Shown here piece after piece: positions 1 through 5,930 of a DNA stretch of 8,346 bases (position 1 is its first letter; each line of letters starts with the position of its first letter). The position numbers were made by a program, and so were the translations under genes. The DNA comes from an uncultured Thermoanaerobacterales bacterium (lineage in GTDB: Bacteria > Bacillota > Clostridia > Christensenellales > UBA1242): the NCBI GenBank assembly GCA_900557695.1, contig USTP01000042.1, positions 1 to 8,346 on the forward strand, given 5' to 3'. The notes under the pieces were generated by a model, which saw nothing but the letters and a program-made list of their open reading frames with translations, ran no database searches and was not told where the DNA came from.

Positions 1-48
1 CGAGATGACGTCGAGTCTCGTGGGCTCGGAGATGTGTATAAGAGACAG
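1..48 (+). other. Nextera i7-side sequencing adapter (artefact)
   Basis: This is synthetic library sequence. Bases 1-6 (CGAGAT) match the end of the Illumina P7 oligo. Bases 7-14 (GACGTCGA) sit exactly where the 8-base i7 index belongs. Bases 15-29 are GTCTCGTGGGCTCGG, and bases 30-48 are the Tn5 mosaic end AGATGTGTATAAGAGACAG. Genomic DNA begins at about base 49. It should be trimmed, and any reading frame starting in it (for example the ATG at 34) is spurious. Confidence 0.98.
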
Positions 49-69
49 CTTATAAATGTGAAATATGCC

Positions 70-2742
70 CTAAGACTTGCCACAACAATTCTTATACTTC
101 TTCCCCGACCCACATGGGCAAGGGTCGTTACGGCCTATAGCCTTGGTTTTGTTAACAATTGTTCCTTGAGGTCGGTCTGCTTTTATAGGACGCCTTTGCA
201 TAGTTGGTGGTTTTTGCCCGATTTCAATTCTAACGCCCATAAGAGCATTTGCAACATCACGGCGCATAGAACTAATCATGTCGTCAAACATATCAAAGCC
301 TTCAGTTTGGTATATAGTTATAGGGTTTTTGTTGCCGTAGGCTCTAAGCCCAACGCCTTGACGCAGGTTGTCCATATCGTCTATATGGTCTATCCACTTT
401 CTGTCCATGATGTTTAAAAGTATATGCCTTTCAACATCGCCAAACTTAACGCCTTTTTCTTCATTTTCGGCTTTCTTTTCTTCATACCTGTTTATGGCAA
501 TAGTAGCTATTTCCTCGGCAAGCTCCCTGCTTGAATACTTAGTTAAAACCTCTTCGGTTATAAAAGAAGTTCCTGGCTCTAACATACGCTTTTCAAGTTC
601 AGTGTTAAAGCCATCAATATCTACCTCATCTGGTTCTTTATCGTTATCGTATTCATAAACGGTTTCGTCTGCCACTTCTCTTATCATTTCTAGAATTTTA
701 TCATGCACATCTTCGCCGTCTAGAATTTTATTTCTTTCTTTATAAACTTCTTCACGCTGACGGTTAAGAACATTATCATACTCAACAACTTGTTTTCTTA
801 TTGAGAAGTTTCTTGCCTCAACTCGCTTTTGCGCCGTTTCAATATTCCTTGAGAAGAATTTCCAATTTATAGAAGTATCGCTGTCTAGTTTTAGCACCTC
901 TGCCATTCGTTTAAGTTTTTCCGAACCAAACACTCTAGCTAAGTCATCATCAGCCGAGATGTAGAACACTGAATAACCAGGGTCACCTTGACGGCCCGAC
1001 CTACCCCTAAGCTGGTTATCAATACGCCTAGACTCATGCCTTTCAGTGCCAATAATCTTTAGGCCTCCAAGCTCAGTCACCTGCTTTTTCTCTTCTTTAA
1101 CATCCTTTTCTAGGTCTGCTAAAAGCTCCTGATAAACCTCTCTTGCCTGCTTTTCTTCATCAGTGTTAACAGCAAAGTATGAAGAAGCCAACTCTATCAT
1201 ATCATCTTCATAGCCCTTCTTTTTCATCTCTTGCTTAGCTTTAAACTCTGCATTACCGCCAAGCATAATATCTGTTCCACGGCCAGCCATGTTGGTTGCT
1301 ATTGTTACAGCCCCTTTTCTACCAGCCTGAGCCACAATCTCTGCTTCCCTTTCATGATTTTTAGCGTTTAAAACATTGTGAGGAATTTTCATTCTACGAA
1401 GCTGCTTAGAAAGCTCTTCCGACTTTTCTACAGTTATAGTACCAACCAAAACTGGTTGCTGTCTTTCATAACACTCTTTCACATCCTCACAAATGGCTTT
1501 AATTTTAGCCTCGTGCGAGAAATAGAAAATATCGTTAGCATCTACACGGATAACAGGCGTATTCGTTGGAATTATAACAACATCTAGCCCATAAATATCT
1601 TTGAATTCGCCCTCTTCTGTTTTTGCAGTACCTGTCATACCACTAATCTTATTATACATTTTAAAGAAATTCTGCAATGTTACAGTTGCAAGCGTTTTGT
1701 TTTCGGCATTTATCTTAACGCCTTCTTTTGCTTCTATCGCCTGATGAAGTCCATCTGAATAACGCCTACCAATCATTATACGACCAGTAAACTCATCAAC
1801 AATCAAAACTTCCCCGTCACGAACAATGTAGTCGTTATCGCGCTTCATCATAAACCTTGCACGAATTGCATTGTTAACGCTATGGTTGATGTTTGTGTTG
1901 CTAACATCACTTAAGTTGTCAATTTTATAATATCTTTCAGCTTTTGCAACACCCTCTTCTGTTAGGTGAATTGTTTTCTTTTTCTCGTCTATGCTAACAT
2001 CTTCAGGTTTCAAAGTTTTAGCAAATTTGCAAGCTGTTACGTACTCGTCACAACTCTCTCCAGATGGTCCAGACAAGATAAGCGGAGTTCTTGCCTCATC
2101 TATCAAAATACTGTCCACCTCATCAATAATGGCAAATTCTAAGCCACGCATAAGCATGTCTTTTTTGCTCATTGCCATATTGTCACGAAGAAAGTCAAAC
2201 CCAAACTCACTGTTTGTGCCATAAGTTATGTCTGCCTGATACGCAAGCCTTTTTTCTTCAATTGGTTGGTTTGCATAAACAACGCCAACTTTTAGCCCTA
2301 AAAATCTGTGAATCTTTCCCATCCACTCAGCGTCACGCTTTGCAAGGTATTCATTAACTGTGACAATATGAACAGGCTTGCCCGAAAGCGCATTTAAGTA
2401 TGCAGGAAGAGTTGCAACCAGCGTTTTACCTTCACCAGTTTTCATTTCAGCAATACGGCCTTGATGCAAAACAATACCACCAAGTAGTTGAACATGAAAG
2501 TGCTTCATTTTTAGCACTCTATATCCAGCCTCTCTAACAACGGCAAAAGCATCGGGCAAAATATCATCTAGGGTTTCGCCTTTTTCAAGCCTTCCCTTTA
2601 AAATATTGGTTTGATTTTTAAGCTCGTCATCAGTCATTGCACTATACTTAGAGTCTAACTCTTCTATTTTTGAAGCAATTTTTTCAAGCTTTTTAATACT
2701 TCTATTATTATCAAAATTTGCGAAAAAGCTAATAAGTCCCAT
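70..2742 (-). CDS. secA: Preprotein translocase ATPase SecA
   Basis: SecA is the ATP-driven motor that pushes unfolded preproteins through the SecYEG channel; it acts in the cytosol and at the inner face of the membrane. The 890-residue frame is full length. The first nucleotide-binding domain has Walker A GEGKT at residues 103-107 within the family signature AEMKTGEGKT, and Walker B DEVD at 207-210 followed by the typical IDEARTPLILSG. The central part shows TGRIMIGRRYSDGLHQAIEAKE and SGMTGTA, then TNMAGRGTDIMLGG and GGLKIIGTERHESRRIDNQLRGRSGRQGDPG of the second nucleotide-binding domain. The C-terminus is an intact zinc-binding SEC-C tail, GRNDPCPCGSGKKYKNCCG (Cys 875, 877, 886, 887), used for SecB and lipid contact in characterised homologues. 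The ATG has an AGGAG ribosome binding site seven bases upstream (2750-2754). The gene lies downstream of comFC; prfB usually follows secA in Firmicutes but would be beyond the contig end. Identity is secure. Confidence 0.98.
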   Translation of the reverse strand: MGLISFFANFDNNRSIKKLEKIASKIEELDSKYSAMTDDELKNQTNILKGRLEKGETLDDILPDAFAVVREAGYRVLKMKHFHVQLLGGIVLHQGRIAEMKTGEGKTLVATLPAYLNALSGKPVHIVTVNEYLAKRDAEWMGKIHRFLGLKVGVVYANQPIEEKRLAYQADITYGTNSEFGFDFLRDNMAMSKKDMLMRGLEFAIIDEVDSILIDEARTPLILSGPSGESCDEYVTACKFAKTLKPEDVSIDEKKKTIHLTEEGVAKAERYYKIDNLSDVSNTNINHSVNNAIRARFMMKRDNDYIVRDGEVLIVDEFTGRIMIGRRYSDGLHQAIEAKEGVKINAENKTLATVTLQNFFKMYNKISGMTGTAKTEEGEFKDIYGLDVVIIPTNTPVIRVDANDIFYFSHEAKIKAICEDVKECYERQQPVLVGTITVEKSEELSKQLRRMKIPHNVLNAKNHEREAEIVAQAGRKGAVTIATNMAGRGTDIMLGGNAEFKAKQEMKKKGYEDDMIELASSYFAVNTDEEKQAREVYQELLADLEKDVKEEKKQVTELGGLKIIGTERHESRRIDNQLRGRSGRQGDPGYSVFYISADDDLARVFGSEKLKRMAEVLKLDSDTSINWKFFSRNIETAQKRVEARNFSIRKQVVEYDNVLNRQREEVYKERNKILDGEDVHDKILEMIREVADETVYEYDNDKEPDEVDIDGFNTELEKRMLEPGTSFITEEVLTKYSSRELAEEIATIAINRYEEKKAENEEKGVKFGDVERHILLNIMDRKWIDHIDDMDNLRQGVGLRAYGNKNPITIYQTEGFDMFDDMISSMRRDVANALMGVRIEIGQKPPTMQRRPIKADRPQGTIVNKTKAIGRNDPCPCGSGKKYKNCCGKS

Positions 2743-2761
2743 AATTTTTCTCCTAGGCTAT

Positions 2762-2790
2762 AATATATAATAAATGGTGAAAAATGTAAA
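2762..2790 (-). promoter_or_regulatory. Possible secA promoter
   Basis: On the minus strand, TTTACA (2785-2790) and TATATT (2762-2767) are separated by 17 bases, a reasonable sigma-A-type pair. The start point would fall very close to the AGGAG ribosome binding site, giving an unusually short leader. The spacer is so AT-rich that chance matches are likely, so this is tentative. Confidence 0.3.
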
Positions 2791-2815
2791 GGATTCTTTA
2801 AAAACAATATGGCAC

Positions 2816-2833
2816 CAAAATTATATATTTTGC
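2816..2833 (-). repeat. 18-bp AT-rich motif, copy 1 (upstream of secA)
   Basis: The plus-strand sequence CAAAATTATATATTTTGC is identical to the copy at 3677-3694. It has six-base inverted arms (CAAAAT and ATTTTG) around TATAT. Read on the minus strand it contains TATAAT (2820-2825). It lies in the comFC-secA spacer, 74 bases upstream of the secA start. It could be an operator, a -10 element or a chance match in AT-rich DNA. Confidence 0.5.
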
Positions 2834-2847
2834 AAAAAAAACAACTA

Positions 2848-3588
2848 TTATATATTATTAGACGGAGTTTTAGCTAGCGACAGCACGCTAACACTTCTTG
2901 CCCCTGCTCGGTTTAAAGCTTTTGCACATTCATTTGCAGTTGCACCAGTTGTTAAAACATCATCAATAATCAGTATGTCTTTGTTTTTAACCAATTGCTT
3001 GTTTATGCATGCAAAACTGCCTTTAATATTCTCTGCTCTTTCTTTAGCATTTAGAGTAGATTGCTTAAAGTTGTCTTTAATTCTAACCAAACAATCTATC
3101 ATGGGCAAACCAGAAAGCAAAGAAAACTCGCGGCAAAGCTCCTTGGCTTGATTGTAGCCCCTCGCCTTCTCACGCTTAACAGGCATTGGAACGAAAGTTA
3201 CCACATCCACTATAAGGTCGCTTGTGGAATAGTAATTTACCAATAGCTTTGCTAAATATGGCGCATAACTTTTATACCCATTATATTTAAAGCGCATTAT
3301 CATTGGCGAAGTGTAAGGCGTGTAGGCAAACACCGACCTTGCCCTGTCAAACTCATATTCATGATTTTTGCAGTTTATGCAATAATCATAATTTCCGTTA
3401 ATTATTTCTCCGCAACGCAAGCAATAGTTGTCTTTAGTAAACGGAATATTTTCTAAACACTTAGAACATAGCCTTAGCTCGTTGTCTTGGTCGCACTCAT
3501 GCTTGCAGCAAATGCAGCTATGTGAACCAAACAAAAAATTTTCCATTTTATCAAAACTAACCTTTAATTTACTTAAGCCTTTATTCAT
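2848..3588 (-). CDS. comFC: ComF-family phosphoribosyltransferase (ComFC-like)
   Basis: ComFC proteins are linked to DNA uptake in naturally competent bacteria, but they are widespread in bacteria not known to be competent and their exact reaction is not settled. With the chosen ATG the protein is 246 residues. The N-terminal part is cysteine rich, with pairs C25/C27/C28/C32, C41/C44, C56/C59 and C70/C73 consistent with the double zinc finger of the family. Family motifs follow: FKYNGYKSYAPYLAKLL, VPMPVKREKARGYNQAKEL, and QSTLNAKERAENIKGSF. The phosphoribosyl-pyrophosphate loop IIDDVLTTGAT is at about residues 207-217. The start is uncertain: a TTG at 3624 gives 258 residues, the ATG at 3588 gives 246, and an ATG at 3546 gives 232. 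None has a well-spaced ribosome binding site. The gene precedes secA, a conserved Firmicutes neighbourhood, here without hpf between them. No comFA is seen upstream; the next gene on that side is divergent. Confidence 0.9.
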   Translation of the reverse strand: MNKGLSKLKVSFDKMENFLFGSHSCICCKHECDQDNELRLCSKCLENIPFTKDNYCLRCGEIINGNYDYCINCKNHEYEFDRARSVFAYTPYTSPMIMRFKYNGYKSYAPYLAKLLVNYYSTSDLIVDVVTFVPMPVKREKARGYNQAKELCREFSLLSGLPMIDCLVRIKDNFKQSTLNAKERAENIKGSFACINKQLVKNKDILIIDDVLTTGATANECAKALNRAGARSVSVLSLAKTPSNNI

Positions 3589-3672
3589 ATTTATGATTAT
3601 ACTTTCATTTTTTATTTTCTCCAAACTTTTTTTCGCTTTAAAAATCCTTTTTCTTTTAGTTTCTTATTTTCG

Positions 3673-3700
3673 TTGACAAAATTATATATTTTGCCATAAT
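3673..3700 (+). promoter_or_regulatory. Strong sigma-A-type promoter for the P-loop kinase
   Basis: A perfect -35 hexamer TTGACA (3673-3678) is followed after 16 bases by CATAAT (3695-3700), a five-of-six match to the -10 consensus. Transcription would start near 3707, leaving a short leader that contains the AAGGAG ribosome binding site (3711-3716) seven bases before the ATG at 3724. The spacer between the two hexamers is occupied almost exactly by copy 2 of the 18-bp motif. Confidence 0.75.
3677..3694 (-). repeat. 18-bp AT-rich motif, copy 2 (upstream of comFC, inside the kinase promoter)
   Basis: This is an exact copy of the 2816-2833 sequence, CAAAATTATATATTTTGC, in the same orientation. 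It fills the spacer of the rightward kinase promoter. On the minus strand it supplies a TATAAT (3681-3686) upstream of comFC, so a protein bound here, or a polymerase initiating leftward, would interfere with rightward transcription. Confidence 0.5.
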
Positions 3701-3723
3701 AAACTTAAGTAAGGAGTTTTAGT

Positions 3724-4278
3724 ATGAATAAAAACAAAATAGTAGCCGTGGTTGGAATGTGCGGAAGCGGTAAAACAGTGGCGGTTTCAGAATTTGAAAA
3801 AAGAGGCTGGAAAAAAATATATTTTGGCGAAGCAACTTTTATTAAAATGAAAGAGCTTGGGCTAGAAATAAATGAAGAAAATGAAAGAAAAGTTCGTGAG
3901 CAGCTTCGTGCTAGTGGAGATAAAGGTATATATGCTCGAATCTTTTTGCCAGAAATTGAAAAGGCTCATAAAAAAGGCAATGTTGTTATTGAAAGCATGT
4001 ATTCTTGGAGTGAATATAAAATAGTTAAAGAAAAATTTAAAGACGCATTTGAGGTGCTATGCATTGCAACTGATGCCCCACTAAGGCGCGAGCGCCTAAA
4101 AGTGAGAGCTTTTAGGCCAATGGATGAGGCCACCTCAATGGCTCGAGATTACTCAGAAATAGAAAACATAGAAAAAGGTGGCCCTATCGGCATAGCCGAC
4201 CACTATATTTTAAACAACTCATCAAAACGCACTTTCGTTAGCCATGTGAATAAATATATCGACACCTTGATGAAATAA
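3724..4278 (+). CDS. P-loop nucleoside/CoA-type kinase, UPF0200/dephospho-CoA-kinase-like
   Basis: This is a 184-residue single-domain P-loop kinase, full length for a small nucleotide-kinase fold. Walker A is G11-MCGSGKT at residues 11-18. A substrate-side segment FGEATFIKMKELGLEINEENERKVREQLR (34-62) is followed by the hydrophobic strand VVIESMYSWSEYK (87-99), in the place where related kinases have VVIDG. A lid-like R/K-rich stretch RRERLKVRAFRP (121-132), the RDYSEIE segment (141-147) and GGPIGIADHYILNN (152-165) complete the pattern. The arrangement resembles UPF0200 proteins, well known from archaea and loosely related to dephospho-CoA kinase and adenylate kinase. The substrate cannot be assigned; phosphorylation of dephospho-CoA or a nucleotide is only a possibility. 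The gene has its own strong promoter and ribosome binding site, is divergent from comFC, and ends at a bidirectional terminator, so it is probably monocistronic. Confidence 0.85.
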   Translation: MNKNKIVAVVGMCGSGKTVAVSEFEKRGWKKIYFGEATFIKMKELGLEINEENERKVREQLRASGDKGIYARIFLPEIEKAHKKGNVVIESMYSWSEYKIVKEKFKDAFEVLCIATDAPLRRERLKVRAFRPMDEATSMARDYSEIENIEKGGPIGIADHYILNNSSKRTFVSHVNKYIDTLMK

Positions 4279-4308
4279 CTTTCCCCTAGCGAAACAACTT
4301 ATTATAAA

Positions 4309-4343
4309 CACAAAAAAACCACCAAATAGGTGGTTTTTTTGTG
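4309..4343. terminator. Bidirectional intrinsic terminator
   Basis: A perfect inverted repeat has 15-base arms (CACAAAAAAACCACC at 4309-4323 and GGTGGTTTTTTTGTG at 4329-4343) around the 5-base loop AAATA. A GC-containing GGTGG/CCACC stem top is followed by seven Us on either strand. It sits between two convergent genes, 31 bases after the kinase stop and 16 bases from the end of the membrane-protein gene, so it can serve both. Confidence 0.93.
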
Positions 4344-4358
4344 CAGCCATTAAAACTT

Positions 4359-4931
4359 TTAAACAGCTCTTTTACCGTTTATTTTCAATAAAACAGTGAT
4401 AGAGGCAATTATTGATGTTACAAGGCCTAAAATAATACCAGCGTTTATACTCAATGTATCTTTAATAGCTCCGCCTATAACCTCAACATTTAAGAACGAA
4501 AGCGCAGAAATTAAACTTGCTATCATAAACGCTAGTGACGCCAGTACCGCAATAATTGCAACGAGCGAGAACCTTTTACCAGCAAGGCACAATATGATAA
4601 ATACTATTGCAATAACTGATGCAATCATTGCAAAAAAGTGCATCCAACCTGAAGCGTTTAAAGCACCAGCAGCATCTTCATTTGCTTTGTATGAAGCCAA
4701 TGTTGTGTACCTTAAAGCCTCTCCAGCATTAACAATACCAGCCTCTTGAGCCTTCTCTCGCGCTGCTTCCTCACTAATGAAGCAAATTTCCATTGATGAG
4801 TACTTTAAAACAGTATCATCACTAGTGCCCCTGTATGTTGGGATAAAAAAGCTAATTGCTGTAACTAAACAAAGTACAATAGCAATCATTCCCAAAATCA
4901 GGCTTGTTCTATTTGTTTTTGATTTTGCCAT
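4359..4931 (-). CDS. Small four-helix membrane protein, function unknown
   Basis: I do not recognise a named family. The 190-residue protein has a basic start (MAKSKTNR) and four predicted membrane helices: about residues 10-31, 97-118, 121-147 and 161-183. Basic residues at the N-terminus, at GKR (118-120) and at the end KINGKRAV place both termini and the 2-3 loop in the cytoplasm. This leaves a polar extracytoplasmic loop of about 65 residues (32-96) between helices 1 and 2, containing one cysteine (C50). The overall topology, four helices with a large first outer loop, resembles claudin-like proteins in outline only. The ATG is preceded by AAGGAG (4938-4943) six bases away. It is transcribed from its own promoter and ends at the shared terminator, so it is probably monocistronic. 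No catalytic motif is visible. Confidence 0.8.
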   Translation of the reverse strand: MAKSKTNRTSLILGMIAIVLCLVTAISFFIPTYRGTSDDTVLKYSSMEICFISEEAAREKAQEAGIVNAGEALRYTTLASYKANEDAAGALNASGWMHFFAMIASVIAIVFIILCLAGKRFSLVAIIAVLASLAFMIASLISALSFLNVEVIGGAIKDTLSINAGIILGLVTSIIASITVLLKINGKRAV

Positions 4932-4961
4932 ATTTTTCTCCTTATAAATTTCATTAACTAT

Positions 4962-4989
4962 ATTTTAACATACCAAAATTTTCGGTCAA
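4962..4989 (-). promoter_or_regulatory. Promoter of the four-helix membrane protein gene
   Basis: On the minus strand TTGACC (4984-4989) is followed after 16 bases by TAAAAT (4962-4967), with TG one base before the -10 hexamer (extended -10 form). Transcription would start near 4955, leaving a leader of about 24 bases containing AAGGAG. It lies downstream of dapA, where I see no clear hairpin terminator, so some read-through from the lysC-dapA operon is also possible. Confidence 0.6.
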
Positions 4990-5041
4990 GCAAAATAGAA
5001 CAAATTTGCCAAACATTATTCACTTTTTTACACCTAAAACA

Positions 5042-5920
5042 TCAATAAAAATATTCGCTTGCAACTTTATTTAACAACTTTCTTACTTTTGCACATGGCG
5101 CAGCAAGTGGCTCTCTATAGTATGGCTTTATAAGCCCTAATTTATGCATCAAATACTTTATTGGTATTGGGTTTGATTCTAGTGAAAGCGATTCTATTAA
5201 ACCAAAATATTTAAAATACAGGTTCTTAGCAATATCTGGTTTGTTATTCTCAAACAAGTCGATAATATCATGACATAATTTGGGGCAAACATTCCCAACA
5301 ACTGATATTATAGCCTTTGCCTTTATTGAAAGCATAGGCAAAATTAAATTATCGTTCCCTGTAATAATAGAAAAATCCTTATTCACAGTTAACTTAGCCA
5401 ATTTTTGAGCATAGCTAATATCTCCACTTGCTTCCTTTACCCCAATAATGTTTTCATGGCAGGCAAGTTTATCTATCAATTCCTCGCTTATTTTTACATT
5501 GGTTCTTGAAGGTATATTATATAAAATAATTGGCAAATAGGAATTGTCTGCAATGCTACTAAAAAACTTGTATAAGCCACTTTCAGTTGGCTTAATATAT
5601 GGTGGCGGAGCAACTAAAAGAGCGTTAGCCCCATCAATAAATCTAGATTTAACTTGACATAAAGCATCACTTAAACTAAAAGCATTAACCCCTGCAATTA
5701 TTGGCACCTGTCCACTAGCAGTGTTCACAATTGTTTCAAGAACTTTTCGTTTTTCAAAGCTACTGAGCATGGGTGCTTCCGCTGTGCTACCAAGAGCCAC
5801 TATACCATCAGTTAAATTATTTAATTGAAAAGTTGTAATCTTACTAAGCGTTTTAAAATCTACACTTCGGTTTTTACTAAACGGCGTAATTAGCGCCGTA
5901 TAATTTCCACGCAAATCCAA
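5042..5920 (-). CDS. dapA: 4-hydroxy-tetrahydrodipicolinate synthase
   Basis: DapA condenses pyruvate with aspartate semialdehyde, the first committed step toward diaminopimelate and lysine, in the cytosol. The 292-residue protein has the usual length and barrel-type order of motifs: GNYTALITPF (5-14), GSTAE (44-48), PIIAG (73-77), the PPYIKP segment with Y108, ILYNIPSRT (132-140) with Y134 and R139, the Schiff-base lysine K162 in GVKEASGD, and SNPIPIK (249-255). All catalytic positions are filled, although the usual GTTGE loop reads GSTAE, a Thr-to-Ser change at the position equivalent to E. coli Thr44. Other members of this aldolase family (N-acetylneuraminate lyase, KDG aldolase) are less likely because of the lysC neighbour. 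The start codon is TTG, and the ribosome binding site GAGGTGA (5924-5930) ends in the lysC stop codon, so translation is probably coupled. Confidence 0.93.
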   Translation of the reverse strand: MDLRGNYTALITPFSKNRSVDFKTLSKITTFQLNNLTDGIVALGSTAEAPMLSSFEKRKVLETIVNTASGQVPIIAGVNAFSLSDALCQVKSRFIDGANALLVAPPPYIKPTESGLYKFFSSIADNSYLPIILYNIPSRTNVKISEELIDKLACHENIIGVKEASGDISYAQKLAKLTVNKDFSIITGNDNLILPMLSIKAKAIISVVGNVCPKLCHDIIDLFENNKPDIAKNLYFKYFGLIESLSLESNPIPIKYLMHKLGLIKPYYREPLAAPCAKVRKLLNKVASEYFY

Positions 5921-5923
5921 TTT

Positions 5924-5930
5924 TCACCTC
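5924..5930 (-). promoter_or_regulatory. dapA ribosome binding site overlapping lysC stop
   Basis: Read on the minus strand, GAGGTGA places AGG six bases before the TTG start of dapA at 5920. Its last three bases, TGA (5924-5926), are the lysC stop. This fixes the TTG as the start: the nearby GTG is in another frame. Confidence 0.8.

Noticed and set aside
30..48. A Tn5/IS50 transposon mosaic end
   Set aside because: It is joined to the Illumina index and primer sequence in library order, so it is an adapter and not a native mobile element.
34..417. A 127-residue rightward reading frame at the left end
   Set aside because: Its ATG lies in the adapter and the rest is antisense to the conserved secA C-terminus.
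2774..3151. A 125-residue rightward reading frame antisense to comFC
   Set aside because: It has no ribosome binding site and overlaps the conserved phosphoribosyltransferase motif on the other strand.
4396..4749. A 117-residue rightward reading frame in the membrane-protein gene
   Set aside because: It is antisense to a gene with a good promoter, ribosome binding site and coherent membrane topology, and has no start signals of its own.
4932..5041. A hairpin terminator after dapA
   Set aside because: Only weak AT-rich symmetry is present, with no GC stem followed by a U tract; I could not support one.
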